Part shown: positions 1 through 5,748 of the stretch, one piece after another
Numbering within the stretch: the stretch's first letter is position 1
Layout: every line of letters starts with the position of its first letter
Source of the DNA: Nitrososphaerota archaeon
GTDB taxonomy: Archaea; Thermoproteota; Nitrososphaeria; Nitrososphaerales; CADDZS01
Direction of reading: 5' to 3'
Length of the DNA: 7,430 nucleotides
Assembly: GCA_027314685.1 (NCBI GenBank)
Contig: DAHVAI010000322.1
Coordinates: 1 to 7,430 of the forward strand
The notes under the pieces: model-generated
The model's input: only the letters and a program-made list of their open reading frames with translations
Told to the model about the DNA's origin: nothing
The model's database searches: none
Position numbers and translations under genes: made by a program

Positions 1-1
1 C

Positions 2-1417
2 ACATCATTGGCCACACAAACTACTGCCGAAACTCAAACGGTCCTTTTTAACGTCACAAGCGAGTTTAAGGCTGGGAACTGGGTTAGCATTTTAGGCGTA
101 CCGCTTAGTGTATTGTCGTACAACTTCTTTGCCTACTCGCCAAATTCTTCTTCTACTTACGTCCAGCTAGAGCCTCAACTCTTCATCAACGTAACAAACA
201 GTCAGGGAAATTCTGCAATCAGTCAAACGGCTTCCTGGACGAATCTGGGGAGCTTTGAGGCAACACAACAAAACAATTGGCCGCCCTCTCTCTCGCCTTC
301 GCAATACCAAAGCCTATTCAACGGCAATGTCATGATGCGATTTTTCTTCACTTGTGGAAATCAGAATGTGTATTTTGAGATATTTGTCGTAACCACTTCT
401 GTAACTACAACCTCTACGAACTCGATCGCCCCAACTCTATCAATTACTGCTCAGATAAATGGATCAACAATTGATACTTTTGGTTCCGCGCTTAGGATCA
501 CGGTAATTGTCCAAAACAACGGTACGTCAACTATCAACATTCCGCGTCTTTACCAGATAGTCCAAGGTGTTGATGTCTTGAGTTCCACGGGTACTAACGT
601 CGGGGGCATTTTCAACGCGATCGGCGTCGCCCAGACCAATTCAGCAGGGCAAATTATACCTCAAACAGTGTCTCTGGACGAAGGCGATTCGTTGATAGCT
701 TACATGACAATAGTCTTCCTTTCATCCCTCAACCAGACTACTCCCAAATTGCCAGTCAGTATAGTAGGTCCAACAAGCATCAATGCGTACGGAACAGCTT
801 ACATCCAAGGAAATCAGCCTTACACGATCAGGATAAACGCCTTCCAATCCAACGGGCAAGCAGCAACATTTTACTTTCCTGTATTCTCTACAATTTCGTC
901 TCCCTGCTCCACCACGTTCCAGAACGGACTGGTCCCTTTTTCCTTCCTTAATTTGAAGCTAAAACAGAACGCTTCTCTTCAGGTCTGCGTCGTGTATTAT
1001 TACTACAATGATTCTTCCGCCTACACAATCAATCTCAGTAATTGGCAGCAAGTTATAGAAATCTCAAGCCAGTTAAGGAATGGCTCGATCAACTCCTCTG
1101 GCAACTTCACAGTGACCTCATCGATAGCTTCAGCTACTCTTGGAGGGCCAAACAACGAGGGAGAGGGAAGTAGTGTGGTCTACACCATAACGCCGAAAGA
1201 GTACGGCAACTGGACTTACGGTTTTAGTTTCGGATGGCTCTATCCGTCGATGGCAGCCTGTGGACAAGATTTCCTGCTTTCAACCGGGAACGGTTCGTCC
1301 TATCCCTTTAGTGGATGCACTTCTTCGCTCTCATCGCATTATCCCGTTAACTCTGAGGGGTTCGTTAATGGATTCTTGTTCGCAGAAATTGTCGGCGTAT
1401 CGAATTCGACGCAGTAG
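2..1417 (+). CDS. Secreted/cell-surface beta-rich protein, 5' end outside window
   Basis: I do not recognise this gene's function. The reading frame is open to the left edge (first full codon at base 2) and ends at TAG 1415-1417. The first in-frame start-like codon is TTG at 8, but the protein there begins with a Thr/Gln-rich stretch and no signal peptide. This looks like the stalk that normally follows a membrane anchor, so the true start is probably upstream. Counting from the TTG, about 469 residues are visible. There are many N-x-S/T sequons, for example at 15, 61, 171, 242, 342, 366 and 401. A Thr/Ser linker lies near 129-139. Residues 141-250 alternate polar and hydrophobic residues (LRITVIVQNNGTSTINIP) like a CARDB-type beta-sandwich. 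Five cysteines (116, 300, 327, 418, 437) fit extracytoplasmic disulfides. The C-terminus has no obvious membrane helix. The gene converges on the minus-strand gene ending at 1662. A role as a surface or S-layer-associated protein is inference. Confidence 0.75.
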   Translation, partial: TSLATQTTAETQTVLFNVTSEFKAGNWVSILGVPLSVLSYNFFAYSPNSSSTYVQLEPQLFINVTNSQGNSAISQTASWTNLGSFEATQQNNWPPSLSPSQYQSLFNGNVMMRFFFTCGNQNVYFEIFVVTTSVTTTSTNSIAPTLSITAQINGSTIDTFGSALRITVIVQNNGTSTINIPRLYQIVQGVDVLSSTGTNVGGIFNAIGVAQTNSAGQIIPQTVSLDEGDSLIAYMTIVFLSSLNQTTPKLPVSIVGPTSINAYGTAYIQGNQPYTIRINAFQSNGQAATFYFPVFSTISSPCSTTFQNGLVPFSFLNLKLKQNASLQVCVVYYYYNDSSAYTINLSNWQQVIEISSQLRNGSINSSGNFTVTSSIASATLGGPNNEGEGSSVVYTITPKEYGNWTYGFSFGWLYPSMAACGQDFLLSTGNGSSYPFSGCTSSLSSHYPVNSEGFVNGFLFAEIVGVSNSTQ

Positions 1418-1438
1418 AGAGAATTCACCCCGGTTGTA

Positions 1439-1457
1439 ATGTAACCTCAAATTACAT
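1439..1457 (+). other. Small A/T-rich inverted repeat after the first gene
   Basis: ATGTAA (1439-1444) and TTACAT (1452-1457) form a perfect 6-bp inverted repeat around a 7-base spacer, 22 bases past the stop of the first gene. No T-run follows it directly. It could help end transcription between two converging genes, but the stem is weak and could occur by chance. Confidence 0.2.
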
Positions 1458-1474
1458 CCTTGCAGACACTAGTT

Positions 1475-1557
1475 TGTTTAGATTCAGGCCTTTGTAGCTC
1501 CGTCAAAGGACTACCCGAAATCCAATTTTGATCTTTGCGAAGACATGGGTCTCTGGG
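1475..1557 (+). repeat. 83-bp perfect direct repeat, copy 1
   Basis: By direct reading, this segment is identical base for base to 5448-5530, in the same orientation and offset by 3973. Identity stops abruptly: T/C differs just before it and A/G just after it. It lies wholly in the non-coding gap between two converging genes. A stem CCTTTG (1489-1494) pairs with CAAAGG (1504-1509) around a 9-base loop. Further on, TCTT/AAGA (1532-1543) and AGAC/GTCT (1541-1552) could each close a tetraloop but are mutually exclusive, because they share bases. There is no coding frame of note. It may be a dispersed non-coding repeat, a small structured RNA, or a recombination or attachment site. The sequence alone does not decide between these. 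Confidence 0.95.
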
Positions 1558-1661
1558 AATTGAGGCCCACAAGGACATAGCTCCAGACATGGACATTAGA
1601 CGAAAGTCAGCTCTCGTGCGGCAAAGATCGGAGTCCGTATAATTGCATGTCCAAAGTCGAG

Positions 1662-2423
1662 CTAACTCTGCACGATTACTGGAGTGTAACCGAGCGAGTA
1701 TTCTATGGATGAGAGACCTTGCGCTTGAATGCCCATTGCGAGGTTGATTGCATACACGCCTGGATCCATTTCGATGCTTATACTAACTTGTATAGCCTGA
1801 GTGGTGTGTGCCGGCACGCTGGTAGGCTGAATTGATACCTGAACATCGCTTCCATTGAAGTTCTGGACATTCGCTATTGGTTCACCATTCACAGGATACC
1901 ACTCGCCGTTCGACTTTCCGCATGGTACCCCAGTTGTTGTTACGACAGTTGTGCTCGAAAAAGTGTTATTGACGGTCGTGGTAGAATTGCTCGTCGTCTG
2001 GCAGGCCCTTGACGAGTTCAACCACTGTGTGCCGTTGCTATATTGGACAGAGTAGCTGTTGCCTTGCTCGTATGAAAGACTAAGGGTGTAGTTGTACGCA
2101 GTAACGTTGTACATCAACAAGAAAGTGTTGTTCTGGGGAGTGACAACCAGGATTGGGATTTTGCCTAGCACAGAGAAGTCGCTGAGTTGAAGTTGCGGAG
2201 ACTGAGAGTTTGTAGTCGTCTGAAACGCCACCGACGTGGACGTCTCTGTAGAGTGAAGACTTGAAGTAGTAACGCTTGAAGTGCCTCCAGTAGTAGTGAC
2301 ACTTGAAGTACTCCCTGGATTTGTTGTGCCAGGAAAGTAGTAAATCGATACTCCTCCAACAATTATTGCCAAAGCAACAGCAATAGAAACCGCGACACCG
2401 ATTTCCCTCTTGTATTCAGCCAA
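1662..2423 (-). CDS. Membrane-anchored extracytoplasmic protein with Thr/Ser stalk
   Basis: This is a 253-residue protein of unknown function. A short charged N-terminus (MAEYKRE) precedes one hydrophobic helix at about 9-30, with no clear signal-peptidase site, so it is probably a type II anchor. A Ser/Thr/Gly stalk (about 33-75) follows, then a beta-rich domain (about 78-253) with many N-x-S/T sequons. A single cysteine pair, in RACQ and VPCGK, encloses a Thr/Ser/Asn-rich insert that could be a disulfide-closed loop. The C-terminal strands (VQVSIQPTSVPAHTTQAIQV onward) resemble an immunoglobulin-like sandwich. The start is TTG at 2423-2421. An in-frame stop lies just three codons upstream, so no longer start is possible. 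Only a weak AGGT is seen before it. A TATA-like box lies about 40 bp upstream. The gene is transcribed away from the HTH remnant and peptidase. The anchor-plus-stalk layout is common in Nitrososphaerota surface proteins. A sensing or solute-binding role would be a guess. Confidence 0.8.
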   Translation of the reverse strand: MAEYKREIGVAVSIAVALAIIVGGVSIYYFPGTTNPGSTSSVTTTGGTSSVTTSSLHSTETSTSVAFQTTTNSQSPQLQLSDFSVLGKIPILVVTPQNNTFLLMYNVTAYNYTLSLSYEQGNSYSVQYSNGTQWLNSSRACQTTSNSTTTVNNTFSSTTVVTTTGVPCGKSNGEWYPVNGEPIANVQNFNGSDVQVSIQPTSVPAHTTQAIQVSISIEMDPGVYAINLAMGIQAQGLSSIEYSLGYTPVIVQS

Positions 2424-2439
2424 AATGAGTTACCTGAAA

Positions 2440-2453
2440 CCACCCTATGGTGG
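2440..2453. promoter_or_regulatory. Perfect inverted repeat between TATA box and start of the minus-strand gene
   Basis: CCACC (2440-2444) and GGTGG (2449-2453) are a perfect 5-bp inverted repeat with a 4-base spacer. It sits between the minus-strand TATA-like box (2458-2466) and the TTG start at 2423, where a repressor would block transcription. Operator function is inference. A hairpin in the leader RNA is an alternative if transcription begins upstream of it. Confidence 0.3.
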
Positions 2454-2457
2454 AAAA

Positions 2458-2466
2458 GCTATATCT
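2458..2466 (-). promoter_or_regulatory. TATA-like box for the minus-strand anchored protein
   Basis: On the minus strand this reads AGATATAGC, centred about 39 bp before the TTG start at 2423. The usual archaeal spacing of 25-30 bp to the transcription start would give a leader of roughly 10-15 bases. Confidence 0.4.
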
Positions 2467-2469
2467 TGC

Positions 2470-2513
2470 TACTCAATAGTAAGACCAAATCTTCGCTTTA
2501 CTAAATCGTAGTA
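2470..2513. promoter_or_regulatory. Two related palindromes in the divergent promoter region
   Basis: TACT-CAAT-AGTA (2470-2481) and TACTA-AATCG-TAGTA (2499-2513) share the half-site TACT/AGTA. Their centres are about 30 bp apart, close to three helical turns. The second overlaps the left edge of the plus-strand TATA-like box at 2512-2520. They lie between two divergent genes, one of which encoded a winged-helix protein, so they are plausible operator sites. This is inference, because short A/T-rich palindromes are common by chance. Confidence 0.3.
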
Positions 2514-2520
2514 ATATATA
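2512..2520 (+). promoter_or_regulatory. TATA-like box upstream of the HTH remnant
   Basis: TAATATATA is the best TATA-box match in the window. It is centred about 40 bp before the TTG/GTG start pair (2555/2558) of the truncated winged-helix gene. It suggests the remnant kept its original promoter and may still be transcribed, possibly reading into the peptidase gene downstream. Confidence 0.5.
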
Positions 2521-2554
2521 CTGACAGCCAGAAATTTGAGCGAGCGATTGCTAA

Positions 2555-2725
2555 TTGGTGGATTCCCAACGGGACAGCAAAGAGACGCCCGACGCCAACC
2601 TCAAAGGGACCACCTACAAGGTGTACACCTATGTGCTGAAGCAGGACAGGCCGGTCGGAATATCCGACCTTCAGAAAGGGTTGGGTCTCAGCTCTCCATC
2701 TGTTTCACAGCCCTCTGTATTGTAG
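2555..2725 (+). pseudogene. Truncated winged-helix transcription regulator
   Basis: The frame from TTG 2555 (or GTG 2558, directly after an in-frame TAA) to TAG 2723 gives only 56 residues. It carries LKGTTYKVYTYVLKQ, then GISDLQKGLGLSSPSV. The intact regulator at 4013-4474 has LKGKTLDVYLYLLRH and GISEIQKALGLSSPSI at the same spacing. I count about 20 identities over 37 aligned residues. The homology ends inside the recognition helix, after SVSQ, followed by four unrelated residues and a stop. The wing, the linker and the two membrane segments of the paralogue are missing, and neither other forward frame picks them up. It is therefore a 3'-truncated gene, not a simple frameshift. Bases 2571-2700 are about 57% G+C by my count, clearly richer than the A/T-rich promoter that follows. 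A functional 56-residue product is unlikely because the DNA-binding fold is incomplete. Confidence 0.75.
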
Positions 2726-2735
2726 TAGTAAATTC

Positions 2736-2754
2736 AGAATTCATAAATAATTCT
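2736..2754 (+). promoter_or_regulatory. TATA-like box framed by an inverted repeat, upstream of the peptidase
   Basis: AGAATT (2736-2741) and AATTCT (2749-2754) form a perfect 6-bp inverted repeat around CATAAAT. The TATA-like stretch CATAAATAA (2742-2750) fills the centre. It lies about 30-40 bp before the peptidase TTG at 2783, which would give a very short leader. A palindrome over a TATA box is a natural repressor site in archaea. The A/T-rich composition makes chance a real alternative. Confidence 0.35.
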
Positions 2755-2782
2755 CCTTTGGAAGCAACTGTGGAGTATCGCT

Positions 2783-3841
2783 TTGAAAAACAAGCTTCGC
2801 GGGATTGCAATTTCGTTTCTCTTGATAGTGTTTTTCTCTTCATCATTGTCGTCTTACAGTGCCGCTGTTGCTTATTCGCCCATAACCTCCTTTGGAAATT
2901 CTTCAGCAGTGAACCCCTGTAGCAACGCAATTTCCGAGAGCCTTTCTGATCCGAGCGTGTATAGCAGCCCTGCTGCGATTAATTTGGCCTTGAATTCACC
3001 TGAACTCAAATCGGCAACTGCTGGAAGTACCCTAGAGTTCAACAGCATCTTCCATCTTTTGACCAACAGTTTGACCGCAGGAACATGCACTCTATCGCTT
3101 CAAAGCGTGAATGTGGTATTTGGTATGTCGAACGGATCTCTAGCTGTAGTGTCCGAGAATCCTACCTCAACCCAAGTAATTGGGGTTTCGTTACAAACAC
3201 CTCATTATAAATTCGGATTAAACTCTAATACGTGGACAGGTTATGAGTATCACAACTCCACGGGAACTACAGACGCGTCTTGGACGCAACCGTCCGCCGC
3301 CAGCCAATGCCCCCAGTTTACCCAATGTATAGCAGCATTCTGGGTAGGACAGACCGCCCTGAAAGGAGGAGGAGCTAGTGGAGACACAAAGGAAGGAATA
3401 GATCAGGCTGGCTCAGTAGCAAACGTGAGTCGCGGATACTGTTGCACGGTAACTTCTTATTATGCGTGGTATGAGTTCTTTCCCGCCTATCCTGTAAATT
3501 GCTTTGGCATTTCGTCAGGAGACACCATTTATGCCGGAGCATACTACTCTGGTGGCTACAACTGGGCTTATGCCGAGGACGGGACTAACAATAACGTCTG
3601 CACTACTAGCTCGCAAATGGCAATGGGTTCGCCCAGTTATTCTCAATTCATAGCGGAGGAACCTAGCGGCAGTGACACTGCCCCTGATTTTAACAGCATG
3701 ACTTTCACTAGTTCCGAGATCGGTGGAACTGGAATATACAGTCTATCGGCAGACAATTATTATTCGTCCACTGCTGATATGAGCTCAGGATCGGTAAGTA
3801 GTTCGAGCTCCTTTACTGTTACATACACTGGGAGTCTCTAG
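2783..3841 (+). CDS. Secreted eqolisin-type glutamic peptidase (MEROPS G1 family)
   Basis: This is a 352-residue secreted endopeptidase candidate. Residues 7-31 form a signal peptide with possible cleavage after AVA or nearby. A pro-region-like segment (about 32-140) precedes the catalytic beta-sandwich (about 145-315). Family landmarks appear in order: TWTGY (W151), SWTQP (167), AAFWVGQ (W187), GIDQAGS with the putative catalytic Gln208, YYAWYEFFP (226-234), ISSGDTI (243-249), QFIAEEPSG with the putative catalytic Glu292, and FNSMTFTSSEI (303-313). The Gln/Glu dyad is the hallmark of G1 peptidases, which are known from fungi and some bacteria and typically work at acid pH. Eight cysteines (46, 102, 176, 182, 220, 221, 240, 273) suggest disulfides, including a vicinal CC at 220-221. 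The tail after 315 is Ser-rich. The TTG start is supported by GGAG 7 bases upstream (2772-2775) and by the complete signal peptide. The truncated regulator lies just upstream. Acidic extracellular protein breakdown is inference from the family. Confidence 0.85.
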   Translation: MKNKLRGIAISFLLIVFFSSSLSSYSAAVAYSPITSFGNSSAVNPCSNAISESLSDPSVYSSPAAINLALNSPELKSATAGSTLEFNSIFHLLTNSLTAGTCTLSLQSVNVVFGMSNGSLAVVSENPTSTQVIGVSLQTPHYKFGLNSNTWTGYEYHNSTGTTDASWTQPSAASQCPQFTQCIAAFWVGQTALKGGGASGDTKEGIDQAGSVANVSRGYCCTVTSYYAWYEFFPAYPVNCFGISSGDTIYAGAYYSGGYNWAYAEDGTNNNVCTTSSQMAMGSPSYSQFIAEEPSGSDTAPDFNSMTFTSSEIGGTGIYSLSADNYYSSTADMSSGSVSSSSSFTVTYTGSL

Positions 3842-3959
3842 TCAACTATTAACTAATTTCTAAGAAGTCTATCAGAAGAATGCGTAATAACCCAAAATAG
3901 CTATGAGCAGGCTAAAGAGATCTCACCAGCAGACTACTGTTGCTAATCAACTTTGCTAC

Positions 3960-3968
3960 TTTTATACT
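3960..3968 (+). promoter_or_regulatory. TATA-like box for the membrane winged-helix gene
   Basis: TTTTATACT is centred about 49 bp before the GTG start at 4013, predicting a leader of about 20 bases. The gap 3842-4012 after the peptidase otherwise shows nothing recognisable. Confidence 0.4.
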
Positions 3969-4012
3969 CTTCAGGGTACCTTATCCAGTCGATGTAACGG
4001 CTACACTATGCT

Positions 4013-4474
4013 GTGAAAGTAGATCAGAAAATGACACCAGTGATGGATAACAAAAACAACGAACCAGATTTTGTCTTGAAAGGGAAGACTCTGGATGTTT
4101 ACCTTTACCTGTTAAGACACAAGGAATCCGCAGGAATCAGCGAGATCCAAAAAGCGCTTGGACTTTCCAGCCCCAGCATCGCTTCTCACCACCTTGAGAA
4201 GCTCGTCAAGCTCGGAGTTGCTTCAAAGGACGAGCTTGGGAGATTTGGTTTAGAGAAAAAGGTGGATGTTGGGGTATTACAAGGATTTGCAAACATCGGC
4301 ACTTTGATGGTCCCCAGATTTGCATTTTATGCAGGCTTTTTTCTAGTCATTGCCATTGCATACGTCGTATTCGACCTAGCTAACCTCAGCTTGCTCGCTT
4401 TGATCGGAAGTCTTGGTGCAGTGACTGTGTTCTGTTATGAAACTCTACGAGTATGGAGAAAGAGACCCTTCTAG
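4013..4474 (+). CDS. Winged-helix DNA-binding protein with two C-terminal membrane segments
   Basis: This is a 153-residue predicted membrane-tethered transcription regulator. Residues 20-90 form a winged helix: a first helix in LKGKTLDVYLYLLRH (22-36), then GISEIQKALGL (41-51), the recognition helix SSPSIASHHLEKLVKLGV (52-69), and a short wing around DELGRFGLEKK (73-83). Two hydrophobic helices follow, at about 103-120 and 124-142, with a basic tail (RVWRKRPF) that favours a cytoplasmic C-terminus. No ligand or sensor domain is present, so any signal would be sensed through the membrane part or a partner. The start is GTG 4013, and ATG 4031 is an alternative that would remove six residues. 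No Shine-Dalgarno motif is evident. The gene sits 61 bp ahead of a small anchored protein on the same strand, and the two are probably co-transcribed. A truncated paralogue lies at 2555-2725. The target genes are unknown. Confidence 0.85.
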   Translation: MKVDQKMTPVMDNKNNEPDFVLKGKTLDVYLYLLRHKESAGISEIQKALGLSSPSIASHHLEKLVKLGVASKDELGRFGLEKKVDVGVLQGFANIGTLMVPRFAFYAGFFLVIAIAYVVFDLANLSLLALIGSLGAVTVFCYETLRVWRKRPF

Positions 4475-4501
4475 AAATTGGACGCTTGGACTACAGACAT
4501 T

Positions 4502-4510
4502 AGAAATAAG
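4502..4510 (+). promoter_or_regulatory. Possible TATA-like box just before the small anchored protein
   Basis: AGAAATAAG lies about 30 bp before the ATG at 4536, the spacing expected for a leaderless transcript. The match to a TATA box is only moderate. The gene may instead be read through from the winged-helix gene. Confidence 0.25.
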
Positions 4511-4535
4511 TGCTAGCTAGTGGCGTTGAGAAGAT

Positions 4536-5162
4536 ATGAACAAGCAATTTGCAAAACCATTTGTCATAGGGGCTGTCATTGCTATTGCTGTTGTAGGCGG
4601 AGCAATTCTTGCTCAGCCACTGATAAGTCTGCACCAGAATCGGATCTCGTACCAGAACCAGAATGGAAATTTCCTGTTAAATGTTGGAAGTGGTGGTTCT
4701 TTTTGTCCTTATAGCTATGCGGTGCCCACTACGATGCAGGGCTACGGCTTTCTCATGGGCAAGGAAGGACAGCTTGTGATACAGCCCAACTCTACTGCTT
4801 TTCTCAAGATAAATTACGAGAATCCAAATCAGGAAGTGACACCTAGCTCAATATACAACGCGAGTGAACCGTTTGCCCTAGCTCTGCCTCCAAATCAAGG
4901 GTGGTTTAGAGTCGTTGGAAACAATGTTAATCCTGGAGTCAACTACGATGACACCGAAATAGGATTGGCCGCTTACGTCAACAACGTGACCATTTTACCT
5001 TCCCACCTGAACATGTCAATAACCTATGAACTCGTAACTTCCCCGAACGCAACCGAAGGCACGTACACCTCAGTATTTTGGTCGATATGCGCGCCTTATC
5101 TTTTGGTCGACGTGGGAAGCTCGTATTACAACGGTACCTATGGCACAGGAGTATTTTTCTGA
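4536..5162 (+). CDS. Small membrane-anchored extracytoplasmic protein
   Basis: This is a 208-residue protein of unknown function. The basic N-terminus MNKQFAKP is followed by a hydrophobic helix at about 9-27 (an anchor, or a signal peptide if cut near AQP). A short Gln/Asn-rich linker (33-45) and one compact domain, probably beta-rich, follow (about 46-208). Only two cysteines are present, C57 (SFCPY) and C185 (SICAP). They lie near opposite ends of the domain and probably form a disulfide. Sequons occur at 85, 108, 150, 159, 171 and 199. Aromatic and Gly-rich patches (YYNGTYGTGVFF) make up the C-terminus. This is the only clear ATG start among the main genes, and the preceding bases show no strong Shine-Dalgarno motif. 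It follows the membrane winged-helix gene by 61 bp on the same strand, so it may be that regulator's target or signalling partner. That link is inferred from position only. Confidence 0.8.
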   Translation: MNKQFAKPFVIGAVIAIAVVGGAILAQPLISLHQNRISYQNQNGNFLLNVGSGGSFCPYSYAVPTTMQGYGFLMGKEGQLVIQPNSTAFLKINYENPNQEVTPSSIYNASEPFALALPPNQGWFRVVGNNVNPGVNYDDTEIGLAAYVNNVTILPSHLNMSITYELVTSPNATEGTYTSVFWSICAPYLLVDVGSSYYNGTYGTGVFF

Positions 5163-5447
5163 GTTTGTACGCCATTGAGAATAAGATAAAACCGTCCTTA
5201 AGCGCGCGGTCATAATCATCGTATGAGCGCATGAGGTATTTATTCGTGTGAGATTCTCGTTCAACTTGTAGATTTGCAAAAGCTCTGAAATCAATCTATT
5301 ACTATTTCTGATCCACGCATTCCTTTGCATACTGTGATTCTCAAGTGTCGTACCAAGCTAATGAAGAAACAAGAATGAAATGCGATTAGCTAGAGTACTC
5401 AACTAGAGTGAGAAAAATCTTGCCCAAGGTACACATCGGCACGAAAC

Positions 5448-5530
5448 TGTTTAGATTCAGGCCTTTGTAGCTCCGTCAAAGGACTACCCGAAATCCAATT
5501 TTGATCTTTGCGAAGACATGGGTCTCTGGG
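5448..5530 (+). repeat. 83-bp perfect direct repeat, copy 2
   Basis: This copy is identical to 1475-1557 and has the same orientation. The stem CCTTTG/CAAAGG falls at 5462-5467 and 5477-5482 here. It lies 285 bp after the stop of the small anchored protein and about 290 bp before the RHS-type gene. Flanking similarity to copy 1 is negligible, apart from a possible ACGAAAGT shared at different distances (1600-1607 and 5549-5556). Sharp ends and full identity suggest a recently copied or actively maintained unit. Confidence 0.95.
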
Positions 5531-5703
5531 GACAAGTGTCCATGTGGAACGAAAGTGTGATTCTTCATAAAGTCAAAGTCAAGTCGATTTCTGCTATCTT
5601 ACGACTTTTGGTCCTTGATATTTGAAAGATTTCTATGCCGGCCAAGAAAAAGTTTTGCGTTTTCTCACATTAACCTGTACATATAGAGAATAGTTACAGA
5701 ATC

Positions 5704-5712
5704 TTTTTATGT
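5704..5712 (+). promoter_or_regulatory. Candidate TATA-like box upstream of the RHS-type gene
   Basis: TTTTTATGT lies about 115 bp before the TTG at 5823, implying a leader of roughly 85-90 bases. A second A/T-rich stretch, ACATATAGA, is at 5679-5687. Either could serve. Neither is a strong match, and no closer box was found. Confidence 0.25.
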
Positions 5713-5748
5713 ATCCATACCTGCTCGCTCGTTAGATGTTGTGACCAA

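Noticed and set aside
1475..1557. CRISPR array or tRNA-derived attachment site
   Set aside because: Only one unit occurs at each location, with no regularly spaced repeats. No cloverleaf or T-arm consensus is visible, so a CRISPR or tRNA call is unsupported. An attachment-site role cannot be shown without an integrase, and none is in the window.
1855..2055. A 66-codon plus-strand frame inside the minus-strand anchored protein
   Set aside because: It is an antisense shadow of the Thr/Ser-rich coding region. It has no start context or recognisable product.
2536..2922. A 128-codon plus-strand frame
   Set aside because: It overlaps the HTH remnant in another frame and runs into the peptidase gene. 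Its product shows no domain or signal peptide, whereas the alternative frames give recognisable proteins.
4978..5330. Two overlapping minus-strand frames at the 3' end of the small anchored protein
   Set aside because: They overlap each other in different frames, are partly antisense to a well-supported gene, and are basic/Arg-rich without domain signals. They look like chance frames.
1558..5447. Insertion sequence or composite transposon between the repeats
   Set aside because: No transposase or integrase, no terminal inverted repeats at the edges and no target-site duplication were seen. Direct repeats alone are not enough.
5570..5585. Short tandem AAAGTC units
   Set aside because: There are only about two and a half copies of a six-base unit, within what chance gives in A/T-rich intergenic DNA.
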